In this document: piece by piece, positions 19,068 through 31,954 of the stretch | How positions within the stretch are numbered: the stretch's first letter is position 1 | How the letters are laid out: every line of letters starts with the position of its first letter | NCBI RefSeq assembly: GCF_902506455.1 | Contig: NZ_LR733844.1 | Location: forward strand, 497,133 to 561,132 | Direction of reading: 5' to 3' | DNA length: 64,000 nt | Source: Sphingomonas sp. 8AM | GTDB lineage: Bacteria; Pseudomonadota; Alphaproteobacteria; Sphingomonadales; Sphingomonadaceae | Notes under the pieces: generated by a model | Seen by the model: the letters and a program-made list of their open reading frames with translations, nothing else | What the model was told of the DNA's origin: nothing | Databases searched by the model: none | Program-made: the position numbers and the translations under genes

Positions 19068-19340
19068 TTATGCGTCGACGTCGACCCGCTCCGGTGCCAC
19101 GTGGGTGTTCACGCGGTCCAGGACCTTCCAGGTCTTGAGCTTCGACATCGGCGCGATCTCTTCGATGCGCACCGTTTCGCCAGCCTTGTACTCGTTCGCC
19201 TCGTCATGGGCGTGGTACTTCTTCGAACGGCGGATGATCTTGCCGTAGAGCGGGTGCTTGACCTTGCGCTCCACGTTCACGACCACCGTCTTCTCGCCCT
19301 TGTCGGAGACGATCACTCCGGTCAGCACGCGCTTCGGCAT
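19068..19340 (-). CDS. rpsQ: Ribosomal protein S17
   Basis: 16S rRNA-binding OB-fold protein of 90 residues, [21 protein letters not shown], with [19 protein letters not shown] and [18 protein letters not shown]. Last S10-operon gene; a 225-base gap with a terminator follows. Confidence 0.98.
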   Translation of the reverse strand: MPKRVLTGVIVSDKGEKTVVVNVERKVKHPLYGKIIRRSKKYHAHDEANEYKAGETVRIEEIAPMSKLKTWKVLDRVNTHVAPERVDVDA

Positions 19341-19351
19341 GTGTCGTCCTC

Positions 19352-19558
19352 TTACTTGGCGTCAGCCGCAGCGTTGCGCTGCGTCTGAAGGGTCTTGATG
19401 CGGGCGATGTCCTTGCGGACCTCGCGCACGCGGCTCGGCTTCTCGAGCTGGCTGGTCGCCGCCTGGAAGCGCAGGTTGAACTGCTCGCGCTTCAGGTTGC
19501 CCAGGCTCTCGGAGAGCTGGTCGTCGCTCTGGCCGTTATAATCGGTCTTGTTCGCCAT
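19352..19558 (-). CDS. rpmC: Ribosomal protein L29
   Basis: 68-residue helical-hairpin protein near the exit tunnel. Contains [14 protein letters not shown] and the [13 protein letters not shown] helix. It lies between rplP and rpsQ. Confidence 0.98.
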   Translation of the reverse strand: MANKTDYNGQSDDQLSESLGNLKREQFNLRFQAATSQLEKPSRVREVRKDIARIKTLQTQRNAAADAK

Positions 19559-19559
19559 C

Positions 19560-19994
19560 TTACTCGCCTCCCAGGTGCGAGGTGTCGCCGAGGCGCGCCA
19601 CGACCTTGGTCTTGATCGGCAGCTTCATCGCGGCGCGCTCGAACGCTTCCGCGGCCAGCGGCCCTTCGACGCCGTCGAGCTCGAACAGGATCCGGCCCGG
19701 CTTGACGCGGGCGGCCCAGAACTCCGGCGAACCCTTACCCGAGCCCATGCGGACTTCGGCGGGCTTGCTCGACACCGGCACGTCGGGGAACACGCGGATC
19801 CACAGACGCCCCTGGCGCTTGATGTGGCGCGTGATCGCGCGGCGGGCCGCCTCGATCTGACGCGCGGTGATACGGTCCGGCTCCATCGCCTTGAGGCCAT
19901 AGGAGCCGAAGTTCAGCGTCGTGCCGCCCTTGGCGTCGCCGTGGATACGGCCCTTGAACGCCTTGCGGAACTTGGTGCGCTTCGGTTGCAGCAT
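19560..19994 (-). CDS. rplP: Ribosomal protein L16
   Basis: A-site-region large-subunit protein of 144 residues: [16 protein letters not shown], then [21 protein letters not shown] and the [18 protein letters not shown] loop. Starts 12 bases after rpsC. Confidence 0.98.
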   Translation of the reverse strand: MLQPKRTKFRKAFKGRIHGDAKGGTTLNFGSYGLKAMEPDRITARQIEAARRAITRHIKRQGRLWIRVFPDVPVSSKPAEVRMGSGKGSPEFWAARVKPGRILFELDGVEGPLAAEAFERAAMKLPIKTKVVARLGDTSHLGGE

Positions 19995-20006
19995 GTCCGT
20001 TAATCC

Positions 20007-20714
20007 TTAGCGGCGGTCGTCGCGCGCCGGGCGCACGCCGGAGGTCTGGGCCTCCATCATGAGACGATCGGTAGCGAACGGGTCGTGACCGAGGATCTCA
20101 CCCTTGAACACCCACACCTTCACGCCGCAGACGCCGTACGCAGTGTGCGCCTCGGCATGGGCGTAGTCGATGTTGGCGCGCAGCGTATGCAGCGGCACGC
20201 GGCCTTCACGATAGCTTTCCGAACGCGCGATTTCCGCGCCGCCCAGACGGCCACCGCAATAGACCTTGATGCCGTCGGCACCGAGCCGCATCGCGGACTG
20301 CACCGCACGCTTCATGGCGCGGCGGAACGCGATACGACGCTCGAGCTGGTCAGCGATGCCCTGCGCGATGAGCTTGGCGTCGACTTCCGGCTTGCGGATC
20401 TCGACGATGTTCAGCGACACGTCCGAGCTGGTCATCGCGCCGAGCGTCTTGCGCAGCTTCTCGATGTCCGAGCCCTTCTTGCCGATGATGACACCGGGGC
20501 GGGCCGCGAAGATCGAAATCCGGCACAGCTTGGCCGGACGGTCGATCACCACCTTGGAGATCGCGGCCTGCGGCAGCGTCTTCATGATGTACTGGCGGAT
20601 CTTCAGATCCTCCAGCAGCAGCTTCTTGTAATCCGCGCCCTCGGCGAACCAGCGGCTGTCCCAGGTGCGGTTGATCTGCAGGCGCAGACCGATGGGATTG
20701 CTCTTGTGACCCAT
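20007..20714 (-). CDS. rpsC: Ribosomal protein S3
   Basis: mRNA-entry protein of 235 residues, [20 protein letters not shown]. It has the KH motif ([17 protein letters not shown]) and the C-terminal [28 protein letters not shown] in part ([14 protein letters not shown]). The ATG at 20714 overlaps the rplV stop by one base, so longer upstream readings are ruled out. Confidence 0.98.
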   Translation of the reverse strand: MGHKSNPIGLRLQINRTWDSRWFAEGADYKKLLLEDLKIRQYIMKTLPQAAISKVVIDRPAKLCRISIFAARPGVIIGKKGSDIEKLRKTLGAMTSSDVSLNIVEIRKPEVDAKLIAQGIADQLERRIAFRRAMKRAVQSAMRLGADGIKVYCGGRLGGAEIARSESYREGRVPLHTLRANIDYAHAEAHTAYGVCGVKVWVFKGEILGHDPFATDRLMMEAQTSGVRPARDDRR

Positions 20715-21091
20715 TAGGCTTCTTCCTGCTCGCGCACGACGATCCGCAGCCGCGAGAACGGCTTCAGGATGCGGGTGGACTTGCCGCGGCCGCGCGTGGC
20801 GAACCGCTTCATGGTGATCGACTTGCCAACCGACGCCTCGGCAACGATCAATGCATCGACGTCGAGGTTGTGGTTGTTCTCGGCGTTGGCGATGGCCGAA
20901 GCCAGCACCTTGCGCGCATCGACCGCCATCGACTTCTTCGAGAAGGCGAGGATGTTCAACGCGTCGCCGACCTTGCGGCCGCGGATCAGCGCGGCGACCA
21001 GGCCCAGCTTCTGCGCCGAACCGCGGATCTGCGTGCCGACCGAGAGGGCTTCCTTCTCGCCGACCTTGCGGGGGGACTGAGGCTTGCTCAT
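20714..21091 (-). CDS. rplV: Ribosomal protein L22
   Basis: Exit-tunnel protein of 125 residues with [17 protein letters not shown], a beta-hairpin tip region [13 protein letters not shown], and short linked ends that overlap rpsS and rpsC by one base each. Confidence 0.98.
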   Translation of the reverse strand: MSKPQSPRKVGEKEALSVGTQIRGSAQKLGLVAALIRGRKVGDALNILAFSKKSMAVDARKVLASAIANAENNHNLDVDALIVAEASVGKSITMKRFATRGRGKSTRILKPFSRLRIVVREQEEA

Positions 21092-21366
21092 CAGCGCTTG
21101 CCCTTCTTGTCAGCCGCGTGACCCGGGAAATAGCGGGTCGGCGCGAATTCACCGAGCTTCATGCCGACCATGTCCTCGTTCACCGTCACCGGCACGAACT
21201 TGCGGCCGTTATAGACAGTGAAGGTCAGGCCGATGAACTGCGGCAGGATGGTGGAGCGACGCGACCAGGTCTTGATCGGCGCACGGCCGCCCGAATCCTG
21301 TGCGACTTCGGCCTTCTTGAGCAGGCTCAGTTCGACGAACGGGCCCTTCCAGACGGAGCGCGCCAT
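21091..21366 (-). CDS. rpsS: Ribosomal protein S19
   Basis: 91-residue head protein, [19 protein letters not shown], with [21 protein letters not shown] in part ([17 protein letters not shown]) and a basic C-terminal tail. One-base overlaps with rplB and rplV. Confidence 0.98.
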   Translation of the reverse strand: MARSVWKGPFVELSLLKKAEVAQDSGGRAPIKTWSRRSTILPQFIGLTFTVYNGRKFVPVTVNEDMVGMKLGEFAPTRYFPGHAADKKGKR

Positions 21367-22199
21367 TACTTCTTCCTCGCGTGACGGCTACGGATGATCA
21401 TCTTGTCCGTAGACTTGTTGTGGCGCGTGCGCGCACCCTTGGTCGGCTTGCCCCACGGCGTCACCGGATGGCGACCGCCCGAGGTCCGGCCTTCACCACC
21501 GCCGTGCGGGTGGTCGACCGGGTTCTTCGCCACGCCGCGCGTCAGCGGGCGCGAGCCCAGCCAGCGCGAACGACCGGCCTTGCCGAGGTTCTGGTTCTGG
21601 TTGTCCGGGTTGGACACCGCACCGACCGTCGCCATGCACTCGCCATGGATGTAGCGCTGCTCGCCCGAGTTCAGGCGGACGATGACCATGCCGCGGTCAC
21701 GACCGACGACCTGGACATAGGTGCCCGCCGAACGCGCGATCTGGCCGCCCTTGCCGGGCTTCATCTCGACGTTGTGGACGATGGTGCCGACCGGCATCTG
21801 GCCCAGCTCCATCGCGTTGCCCGGCTTCACGTCGGTCTTCTTGCCCGCGACGACCTTGTCGCCGACGGCGAGACGCTGCGGCGCGATGATGTACGCCTGC
21901 TCGCCGTCCGGGTAGGACACCAGCGCGATGAACGCGGTGCGGTTGGGGTCATATTCCAGCCGCTCGACGGTGCCGTCGACGTCCCACTTCCGACGCTTGA
22001 AGTCGATGAAGCGATAGCGCTGCTTGTGACCGCCCGCGATGCCGCGCGAGGTCACGTGGCCCTTGTTGTTGCGGCCACCGGTCTTGCGCTTGCCCTCGGT
22101 CAACGCCTTGACGGGCTTGCCCTTCCAAAGCGACGACTTGTCGACGAGGATCAGGCCGCGCTGTGCCGGCGAGGTCGGATTATAATGCTTGAGTGCCAT
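21366..22199 (-). CDS. rplB: Ribosomal protein L2
   Basis: Peptidyl-transferase-region protein of 277 residues. It carries [21 protein letters not shown] in part ([16 protein letters not shown]), the central OB/SH3 folds, and the conserved C-terminal [18 protein letters not shown] with its functional His. Confidence 0.98.
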   Translation of the reverse strand: MALKHYNPTSPAQRGLILVDKSSLWKGKPVKALTEGKRKTGGRNNKGHVTSRGIAGGHKQRYRFIDFKRRKWDVDGTVERLEYDPNRTAFIALVSYPDGEQAYIIAPQRLAVGDKVVAGKKTDVKPGNAMELGQMPVGTIVHNVEMKPGKGGQIARSAGTYVQVVGRDRGMVIVRLNSGEQRYIHGECMATVGAVSNPDNQNQNLGKAGRSRWLGSRPLTRGVAKNPVDHPHGGGEGRTSGGRHPVTPWGKPTKGARTRHNKSTDKMIIRSRHARKK

Positions 22200-22200
22200 C

Positions 22201-22515
22201 TTACTTGGCCCCCTCGGTGACGTCGATCGACTGCCCCTCGCGGAGCGTGACGATCGCCTTCTTCATGTCGGACCGCTGGTAGGGCGCACCCTTCCAACGC
22301 TTGGTCTTGCCCTTCTGGACGATCGTGTTCACGCGAACGACGCTGACGTCAAACAGCGCTTCCACGGCCGCCTTGATTTCGGGCTTGGTCGCCTTGTTGG
22401 CGACCTTGAAGACCACCGCGTTCTGCTCGGAGAGCAGGGTCGCCTTCTCGGTGATGTGCGGCGCGACAATCACGTCATAATGACGGTTGTCGATCGCCTT
22501 TGCCGGCTTAGCCAT
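22201..22515 (-). CDS. rplW: Ribosomal protein L23
   Basis: Exit-site protein of 104 residues that docks trigger factor and [22 protein letters not shown] and the long loop [19 protein letters not shown] are visible. Overlaps the rplD end by eight bases. Confidence 0.98.
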   Translation of the reverse strand: MAKPAKAIDNRHYDVIVAPHITEKATLLSEQNAVVFKVANKATKPEIKAAVEALFDVSVVRVNTIVQKGKTKRWKGAPYQRSDMKKAIVTLREGQSIDVTEGAK

Positions 22516-23122
22516 TGAAGCGCGCCTCCAGCTTCTCGACCGCCGCGCGCGTCAGCACCAGCGTGTCAGCCTTGATGATGTCGTAGACGTTGGCGCCCAC
22601 GGCGGGGAGCATGTCCACACCCGGAAGGTTGCGACCGGCGCGGAAGCCTTCGGCTGCCTCACCGTCGATCACCAGCGTCCGCTTGCCCGTGTTGAGCCCG
22701 GCGAAATGCCCCTTCAGCTCCTTGGTCTTGGCGACCTCGAACCCTTCCAGGACGATCAGCGAACCCGCCTTGGCGTGGCTGCTGAGGGCCATCTTCAGAC
22801 CCAGCGCGCGGATCTTCTTGTTCAGGCCCGGATTGAAATCGCGGACGCGGGCGCCGTGCGCCTTACCACCGCCGACGAACACCGGCGCGCGACGATCGCC
22901 GTGACGGGCGACGCCGCCGCCCTTCTGGCGCCCGAGCTTCTTGCCCGTGCGTGCGACATCGGAACGCTCGCGCGTACCGCGCGCGGTGGCGCGGCGCTTC
23001 TCGAGCTGCCAGGTCACGACGCGGTGCAGGATGTCGGCGCGCGGATCGAGGCCGAAGACCTCGTCGTTGAGCTCGACTTCGCCCGTATCGGTGCCGGCGA
23101 AGGAAGAAATCTTGACCTTCAC
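22508..23122 (-). CDS. rplD: Ribosomal protein L4
   Basis: Large-subunit tunnel protein of 204 residues, with the basic extended loop [21 protein letters not shown] in part ([19 protein letters not shown]). In gammaproteobacteria L4 represses the S10 operon; no equivalent leader was demonstrated here. Confidence 0.98.
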   Translation of the reverse strand: MKVKISSFAGTDTGEVELNDEVFGLDPRADILHRVVTWQLEKRRATARGTRERSDVARTGKKLGRQKGGGVARHGDRRAPVFVGGGKAHGARVRDFNPGLNKKIRALGLKMALSSHAKAGSLIVLEGFEVAKTKELKGHFAGLNTGKRTLVIDGEAAEGFRAGRNLPGVDMLPAVGANVYDIIKADTLVLTRAAVEKLEARFNG

Positions 23123-23125
23123 TTC

Positions 23126-23857
23126 TTAGCCCTCCTGGCTCTCGGCAGCTGCCGGAGCAGGGTCTGCGGAAACATTGTTGTTGGCCGCCTTGATCGACGC
23201 CGGGAACGGCGCGCTCTCGTGGCGATCATGCTTGACGGCGTCCTTGACGAACAGCCAGCCGCCCTTGGAGCCGGGAACCGAACCCTTCACGAAGATCAGA
23301 CCACGCTCGACGTCGGTGCCGACGATCTCGAGGTTCTGCTGCGTGCGGTTACGATCGCCCATGTGGCCGGCCATCTTCTTGTTCTTGAAGACGCGACCCG
23401 GATCCTGACGGTTACCCGTCGAACCATGCGAACGGTGGCTGACCGACACGCCGTGCGTGGCGCGCAGACCGCCGAAGTTCCAGCGCTTCATGGCGCCGGC
23501 GAAGCCCTTGCCCTGCGTGCGACCCTGAATGTCGACCAGCTGGCCGGCGACATAATGGTCGGCCGACAGCTCGGCGCCGACATCGAGGAGATTGTCCTCG
23601 GTCACGCGGAATTCGTGGACGATCGCCTTCGGCTCCACTTCGGCCTTGCCGAAATGGCCGCGCTGCGGCTTGGCGACGTTCTTGGCCTTGGCGACACCTG
23701 CACCAAGCTGGACGGCCGTGTAGCCGTCCCGGTCATTTTCGCGACGGGCGATGACCTGAAGCGCCTCAATCTGCAGGACGGTGACCGGCACGTGGCGGCC
23801 GTCGTCCTGGAACAGGCGGGTCATCCCCATTTTCTTCGCGATCACGCCAGTACGCAT
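23126..23857 (-). CDS. rplC: Ribosomal protein L3
   Basis: Early-assembly protein of 243 residues. It begins [20 protein letters not shown] and has the conserved loop [21 protein letters not shown] in part ([20 protein letters not shown]). The C-terminal tail of about 20 residues ([12 protein letters not shown]) is an acidic extension. A gap of almost 300 bases precedes it, after rpsJ. Confidence 0.98.
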   Translation of the reverse strand: MRTGVIAKKMGMTRLFQDDGRHVPVTVLQIEALQVIARRENDRDGYTAVQLGAGVAKAKNVAKPQRGHFGKAEVEPKAIVHEFRVTEDNLLDVGAELSADHYVAGQLVDIQGRTQGKGFAGAMKRWNFGGLRATHGVSVSHRSHGSTGNRQDPGRVFKNKKMAGHMGDRNRTQQNLEIVGTDVERGLIFVKGSVPGSKGGWLFVKDAVKHDRHESAPFPASIKAANNNVSADPAPAAAESQEG

Positions 23858-24153
23858 GATCCCTTGCTCCTTGACAGAGGCACCCTGAAGCCCATCCCCA
23901 GGGTGCTTGCGACCCGCGGCTTGCGCCGCGGATCAGTCCGGCCCGGAATAGCGAAGCGTGCCCCCGTCCCGGGCTGGGCGCTCTCCACAAGGGAAGAGCA
24001 GACGGGAGACGCTGGACCCGGCCACCCGAGGGCGGCCGGCGGTATCTCATGGTCGTCGAAGCGTCCGCTCAGGCGGTGCGCTCGTCCGTTTCGGGCGATA
24101 CGCCACGAAACGACAAACCCGCGGGACTCACGTCAACCGCGGGAGCCGGCCGA
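23858..24153. other. Spacer between rpsJ and rplC, no gene
   Basis: About 300 bases where most genomes have a few tens. It contains a 7-bp hairpin, CCGCGGC-TTGC-GCCGCGG, near 23910-23930 and several short GC inverted pairs. No coding region or clear promoter was recognised. Long open frames on both strands here have the arginine/proline-rich look of shadow frames. Confidence 0.6.
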
Positions 24154-24462
24154 TTACGCCAGCTTGATCTCGACGTCAACACCGGCCGCCAGATCGAGCT
24201 TCATCAGCGCGTCGACGGTCTGCGGGGTCGGCTGTACGATGTCGAGCATCCGCTTGTAGGTGCGGACCTCGAACTGCTCGCGCGACTTCTTGTCGATGTG
24301 CGGCCCACGGTTGACCGTGAACTTCTCGATGCGGGTCGGGAGCGGAATAGGACCACGGATGAGCGCGCCGGTGCGGCGCGCGGTTTCGGCGATGTCGCCG
24401 GTCGCCTGATCGAGCACGCGATGATCGAACGCCTTCAGGCGGATGCGGATGTTGCTGTCCAT
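24154..24462 (-). CDS. rpsJ: Ribosomal protein S10
   Basis: 102 residues, [20 protein letters not shown], with the [21 protein letters not shown] loop in part ([14 protein letters not shown]) and the [11 protein letters not shown] ending. It also acts in NusB-dependent antitermination in other bacteria. First gene of the S10 group; the ATG at 24462 is the family start. Confidence 0.98.
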   Translation of the reverse strand: MDSNIRIRLKAFDHRVLDQATGDIAETARRTGALIRGPIPLPTRIEKFTVNRGPHIDKKSREQFEVRTYKRMLDIVQPTPQTVDALMKLDLAAGVDVEIKLA

Positions 24463-24594
24463 AGTCCCTACCAATGCGAAAGAGCGGGGTACCTGCCCTG
24501 CCCGCCTGCCGGATCATCCGGCGCGGCGAATCGGGAGCACCTCTTGCTGTTCTCGAACGAAAACCGAAGCGGCGGCATTAATGCCACCCTCATT

Positions 24595-24635
24595 AAAAGG
24601 CAACCGCCCGACGCACCTTTCGGCGCGCCGGGCGG
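24595..24635 (-). terminator. Intrinsic terminator between tuf and rpsJ
   Basis: On the minus strand a 14-pair stem closed by a GAAA tetraloop (outer CCGCCCG / CGGGCGG, inner pairs include two G-T) is followed by TTGCCTTTT. A T run also exists on the other side (24641-24645), so it could work in both directions. Confidence 0.88.
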
Positions 24636-24674
24636 CAGCTTTTTGCGACAGGCCGCTGACGCAGCCGGCCGTTC

Positions 24675-25871
<1,197 letters not shown>

Positions 25872-26055
25872 TGTTTCCCTACCTTCTTGGATTCGTCTTC
25901 GCGAACGGAGCCGCGCCAGAACGCGGCCCCATAGCGGCTGTTTAACCGTTGTGCAAACCCTCGCCTGCTTTTGGCGGGGCCGACGCGGGAGTGAATCCCG
26001 CGTCGTCGGACGGGTTCGGCGTGCGCCGACCCGCCGTCCGGCCTTGCGGCGAGAT

Positions 26056-26077
26056 GGGGCTAAGTCGCCTTAGCCCC
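26056..26077 (-). other. Perfect hairpin after fusA
   Basis: GGGGCTAAG-TCGC-CTTAGCCCC, nine pairs with a four-base loop, eight bases after the fusA stop. No T run follows, so it is more likely an mRNA-end stabiliser or processing site than a terminator. A second bulged hairpin (CGGGT...ACCCG) lies at about 26012-26035. Confidence 0.7.
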
Positions 26078-26084
26078 GTCCGCC

Positions 26085-28178
<2,094 letters not shown>

Positions 28179-28287
28179 GAACGGGCTTCCTTAGCAGATG
28201 TGGGGAGCGCAGCGCATCGGCCGGCTCCCCACGATATAGGTCAGATTTGAGACGCTTCCAAGACAGGCCGCGTCCGCATCGCCGCTG

Positions 28288-28758
28288 TTACCAGCGATAG
28301 TGCGAGAAGGCGCGGTTCGCTTCCGCCATGCGGTGCGTGTCCTCGCGCTTCTTCACCGCGTTGCCGCGGTTGTTCGAGGCATCGAGCAGCTCGCCCGACA
28401 GACGCGCCGACATCGTGTTCTCGCTGCGCGCACGCGCGGCAGTGATCAGCCAGCGGATCGCCAGAGCCTGCGCACGCTCCGGACGGACTTCGACCGGGAC
28501 CTGGTAGGTCGCACCGCCGACGCGGCGGCTGCGGACTTCGATGCCCGGCTTGATGTTGTTGAGCGCATCGTGGAACACGCCGATCGGCTCGCGCTTCGCG
28601 CGGGTCTCGACGGTGTTCATCGCCGAATAGACGATGCCCTCGGCGACCGACTTCTTGCCGTCGAGCATCACCGAGTTCATGAACTTGGACAGAACCTCAT
28701 CCCCGTAGACGGGATCAGGCAGGATTTCCCGCTTATCGGGACGACGACGACGCGCCAT
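28288..28758 (-). CDS. rpsG: Ribosomal protein S7
   Basis: 16S 3'-domain organiser of 156 residues, [20 protein letters not shown], with [21 protein letters not shown] in part ([13 protein letters not shown]) and the C-terminal [21 protein letters not shown]. In E. coli S7 represses the str operon. Confidence 0.98.
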   Translation of the reverse strand: MARRRRPDKREILPDPVYGDEVLSKFMNSVMLDGKKSVAEGIVYSAMNTVETRAKREPIGVFHDALNNIKPGIEVRSRRVGGATYQVPVEVRPERAQALAIRWLITAARARSENTMSARLSGELLDASNNRGNAVKKREDTHRMAEANRAFSHYRW

Positions 28759-28800
28759 GATGAATACCTTTCAATCAGCTGGTGAGAATACGGGAGCGGC

Positions 28801-29172
28801 TTACTTCGGCCGCTTCGCACCGTACTTCGACCGCGACTGCTTGCGGTCCTTGACGCCCTGCGTGTCGAGCACGCCGCGCAGCACGTGGTAGCGCACGCCT
28901 GGAAGGTCGCGCACACGGCCGCCGCGGATCAGCACCACCGAGTGCTCCTGCAGATTGTGGCCTTCACCCGGGATGTAGCTGATGACTTCGCGCTGGTTGG
29001 TCAGGCGAACCTTGGCCACCTTGCGCAATGCCGAGTTCGGCTTCTTCGGGGTCGTCGTATAGACACGGGTACAGACGCCACGCTTCTGCGGGTTCTGTTC
29101 CATCGCAGGGACCTTGCTCTTGGCCTTCTGCGGGTCGCGGCCCTTGCGGACCAGCTGGTTGATCGTCGGCAT
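28801..29172 (-). CDS. rpsL: Ribosomal protein S12
   Basis: Decoding-centre protein of 123 residues. [15 protein letters not shown] begins at the ATG at 29172. The streptomycin-relevant segments [17 protein letters not shown] and [16 protein letters not shown] are wild-type in form (Lys at the usual 43 and 88 equivalents). First gene of the str group. Confidence 0.98.
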   Translation of the reverse strand: MPTINQLVRKGRDPQKAKSKVPAMEQNPQKRGVCTRVYTTTPKKPNSALRKVAKVRLTNQREVISYIPGEGHNLQEHSVVLIRGGRVRDLPGVRYHVLRGVLDTQGVKDRKQSRSKYGAKRPK

Positions 29173-29193
29173 TGAAGCCTTCACCTTTCCGAT

Positions 29194-29222
29194 AGGTTAC
29201 TTTGCTGGAGCCCTAAAACAAG
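29194..29222 (-). promoter_or_regulatory. Candidate promoter of the str operon
   Basis: On the minus strand CTTGTT (29222-29217), a 17-base spacer, and TAACCT (29199-29194) sit about 25-50 bases upstream of rpsL. The elements are imperfect; the call rests on spacing and position. Confidence 0.4.
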
Positions 29223-29450
29223 ACTTGGAATACGAAAAGGAGCCGCGGCGCCACCGCATGGCGGCGACCGGATGGCCCTTGATGCATCCAGCAATGTTCA
29301 AGCTGCCCGGCGGAGTCGCCTCCTTCCGGACCGGCGCGCTATACGCAGGCTCGCCCCGTCGGTCAATCGCCACAACGGACAGCAAGCGACTTGCCGTGGC
29401 CTGCGCAGCGGCTAGACGCGACGCCTTCACTTGGATCAGCAGGAACCGGG

Positions 29451-30611
29451 ATGATCGACGCTCTGGCACGGGCGCGCACGTTGCGCGACCGCGACCGCTA
29501 TCTGCTGCTCGGGGCCGCCGCCTCGCTCTACCTGCTGAGCGTGCCGTTCATCAGCGGCGACATGCGCATGCACCTGATACCGTGGACCCGGTACCTGGTC
29601 GAGCACGGCCGCTTCGCCGCGCTGGCGGACAGCTTCGCCGATTACACCCCGCCCTACCTCTACCTGCTGGCGCTGACCTCGAGTGCCAACGCCGTGCTCG
29701 GCCCGGTCGGCGTCATCAAGCTGCTGTCGATCCTTGGGACGATTTTCACCGCTTGTGCGGTGCGTGCCGTTCTCGCGCCCTGCTTACCGGCACGGGCCGC
29801 GAGCAATGGCGCGCTGCTGACGCTGCTGCTGCCAACCATGATCGCCAACGGCCCGGTATGGGGCCAATGCGATGCGCTCTATGGCGGGTGTGTGCTGCTG
29901 GCGGTCGCCGGCTTCATGCGCGGCCACGCGGTCGCGGCGATGGCGGCGGTCGGGCTGGCGGTCGCCTTCAAGCTGCAAGGCGTGTTCATTGCGCCGTTGG
30001 TGCTGGCGATGCTCCTGTCGCGACGGGCGCCGCTCTGGACGGTCCTGCTCCCGCCGTTGGTCTATGCCGTGGCGATGATGCCGGCGTGGCTCGCCGGGCG
30101 CCCTGCCCACGACCTGGCGACCATTTATCTGGCGCAAGGGCATTCGTATCACGATCTCGCACGCTCGGTGCCGAACATCTGGCAGATCCTGCGCGCGCTG
30201 GTGACGATCCCCTATGAGGCCGGGGTGATTGTCGGCCTGCTCGCCGCTGCGATCGCAACCGCCTGGACCGCTTGGCGCGCGCGCGGTCGCCTTGATGCGC
30301 CGGTCGATGTGCTGCTGCTCGCGCTGACCGGCGCGGTGCTGGTGCCGTATCTGCTGCCCAAGATGCACAACCGCTATTTCTTTACGGCCGACCTGCTGGC
30401 GTTCGCTTACGCGTTTGTCCGTCCGACCAGGCGGCCCGTCCGAATCGCGCTGCTGGTGCAGACCGGCTCGCTGCTGTCGTATCTCACCTTCCTGATCGGC
30501 CTGACCGGCGGCGCGTTCGTCGGCGCGTTCTTCATGAGCGCGGCACTGGTGCTGGTGCTGCGCGAGTTCCGCGAGCGCCTCACTTCAGCGGATCGTGCCC
30601 CCAGTTCATGA
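29451..30611 (+). CDS. GT-C-like polytopic membrane glycosyltransferase
   Basis: About 386 residues with ten or more hydrophobic helices. The first loop has FISGDMRMHLIPW and ADYTPPYLYLLAL, and near the C-terminus lies LPKMHNRYFFTADLLAF, a pattern common in GT-C / GT87-type mannosyltransferases that use polyprenyl-phosphate sugars. The substrate is unknown. The ATG at 29451 follows a GGAACCGGG stretch; the upstream reading from 29391 lacks a ribosome site. Its 3' end overlaps the DUF3140 gene on the other strand by 32 bases. It diverges from rpsL. Confidence 0.75.
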   Translation: MIDALARARTLRDRDRYLLLGAAASLYLLSVPFISGDMRMHLIPWTRYLVEHGRFAALADSFADYTPPYLYLLALTSSANAVLGPVGVIKLLSILGTIFTACAVRAVLAPCLPARAASNGALLTLLLPTMIANGPVWGQCDALYGGCVLLAVAGFMRGHAVAAMAAVGLAVAFKLQGVFIAPLVLAMLLSRRAPLWTVLLPPLVYAVAMMPAWLAGRPAHDLATIYLAQGHSYHDLARSVPNIWQILRALVTIPYEAGVIVGLLAAAIATAWTAWRARGRLDAPVDVLLLALTGAVLVPYLLPKMHNRYFFTADLLAFAYAFVRPTRRPVRIALLVQTGSLLSYLTFLIGLTGGAFVGAFFMSAALVLVLREFRERLTSADRAPSS

Positions 30612-30924
30612 GCGAGTAGCGCCAGTCGGACTGATCCTTGTCCTTCGCCGGGCCGCCCTGCGCGAGATGGCGGTGAACGTATCCGACGACCTTCTTCATA
30701 TGCGCATAATCGTCGTCGGTAAGATCGGCCTTCTTCTTGCGCTTGATCGCGACGATCCGCCGGCCCGATTCGTGGCCGACGCTCTCGCCCGCCCCCTTGC
30801 CGTCATCGCCCTTCCAGCCGACGCGCTTGCTGTCGTCGCTGCCGAGGAACTTTTCCAGCTCGGCGGGCGCCATGTTGACCGCCTCGGCGAAGTCCTTCGC
30901 AATCTCGTCGTGATCGTCAGCCAT
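30580..30924 (-). CDS. DUF3140 family protein
   Basis: A 114-residue charged protein. The N-terminal VNMAPAELEKFLGSDDSKRVGWK and C-terminal HMKKVVGYVHRHLAQ...YSLMNWGHDPLK match DUF3140, often described as a DNA-binding domain of unknown role; the C-terminal Ser-Leu-Met-Asn-Trp-Gly-His-Asp-Pro-Leu-Lys ending is the clearest mark. It converges with the membrane protein gene and overlaps it. No operon partner. Confidence 0.85.
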   Translation of the reverse strand: MADDHDEIAKDFAEAVNMAPAELEKFLGSDDSKRVGWKGDDGKGAGESVGHESGRRIVAIKRKKKADLTDDDYAHMKKVVGYVHRHLAQGGPAKDKDQSDWRYSLMNWGHDPLK

Positions 30925-30967
30925 TTGCTTCTCCTCGGACGGAAAAAGCGCCAGCGATGCGAACGGT

Positions 30968-31855
30968 TCAATCGCGCAGGCGCGCGGTCAGGAAGGCGAT
31001 CAGTGCATCAACGCGCGCCGGACGCAACGCGCTGGGCGGAGTCAGCAAGTGCAGCCCGATCGGCGCGGGTGCCCAGTCGCGCAGGATTTCGACCACCCGT
31101 CCCGCCGCCAGCGCCTCACCAATGATGAAGCTCGGCAGGCGCGTGATGCCGAGCCCTGCTTCGACTGCCGGGATCAAGGCTTCGCCGCTGTTCGCCGCCA
31201 AAGGCCCGGCCCCGCGCACCGAAACCTCGGCTCCCTCGGGACCTCGGAAACGCCACGGTCCGGGGATATTGCTATAGCCGAGCAGCCGATGCTCCCCAAG
31301 TTGCGCGGCGTGTGTCGGCGTTCCATGCACCGCCAGATATGACGGCGCCGCAACCAGGTGCGCCGCAATCGTGCAGAGCCGCCGCGCGCGCAACGAACTG
31401 TCGGGCAGGTCGGCAATCCGCAGCGCGACATCGAACCCCTCTGCAACGATGTCGACCCGCGCATCCGAGAGATGCAGGTCGATCTCGATCTGCGGATGCT
31501 CGCTGAGAAAGTCGGCGAGCAATGGCGCGACATTCTTCACCCCGAAGGTCATCGGCGCAGCCAGCCGCACCCGCCCGCTCGGCACGCTCGCGCCAATCCG
31601 CGCGGCTTCCTCGGCGGCCTGCGCCTCGGCGACGATCCGCGCGGCATGGTCGGCGAGCGGCCCGCCCGCCTCGGTCAGCGCCAGTCGCCTTGAGGTGCGA
31701 TGGAACAGCGACACTCCCAGATGCGCTTCCAGCCGCGACACCGCCTTAGACACCGTCGCCTTGCTCAACCCGATCGCATCCGCCGCGCCGCTGAACGACC
31801 GGTGCTCGGCCACCGCGGCGAAGATCGCCCAGGCCTCGAAATCGGGGAGCCTCAT
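30968..31855 (-). CDS. LysR-family transcriptional regulator
   Basis: A 295-residue regulator with an N-terminal winged helix (WAIFAAVAEHRSFSGAADAIGLSKATVSKAVSRLEAHLG in short view: SFSGAADAIGLSKATVSKAV) and a periplasmic-binding-like effector domain. The ATG at 31855 is the family start. It diverges from the pirin-wrbA pair, so by the usual LysR logic it probably controls that operon; a perfect inverted repeat lies between them at 31875-31898. The likely signal is redox stress or a quinone, by analogy. Confidence 0.92.
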   Translation of the reverse strand: MRLPDFEAWAIFAAVAEHRSFSGAADAIGLSKATVSKAVSRLEAHLGVSLFHRTSRRLALTEAGGPLADHAARIVAEAQAAEEAARIGASVPSGRVRLAAPMTFGVKNVAPLLADFLSEHPQIEIDLHLSDARVDIVAEGFDVALRIADLPDSSLRARRLCTIAAHLVAAPSYLAVHGTPTHAAQLGEHRLLGYSNIPGPWRFRGPEGAEVSVRGAGPLAANSGEALIPAVEAGLGITRLPSFIIGEALAAGRVVEILRDWAPAPIGLHLLTPPSALRPARVDALIAFLTARLRD

Positions 31856-31874
31856 GCCGGGCAACGTACCCTCG

Positions 31875-31929
31875 GAAACGATCCGTTTCAATCGTTTCTG
31901 TTTTGACGAGCACGTGGGCTCCCTAGCTT
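31875..31929. promoter_or_regulatory. LysR operator and pirin promoter
   Basis: The inverted repeat GAAACGAT-N8-ATCGTTTC (31875-31898) is perfect. Downstream, TTGACG (31903-31908) and TAGCTT (31924-31929) with 15-base spacing read towards pirin. The operator overlaps the promoter edge as expected for a LysR activator. Confidence 0.7.
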
Positions 31930-31954
31930 GGTGGCAACAAAACGGAGGTTCATC

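Noticed and set aside
22487-24259. 590-codon open frame antisense to rplD, rplC and rpsJ
   Set aside because: Covers highly conserved ribosomal genes on the other strand; no family features.
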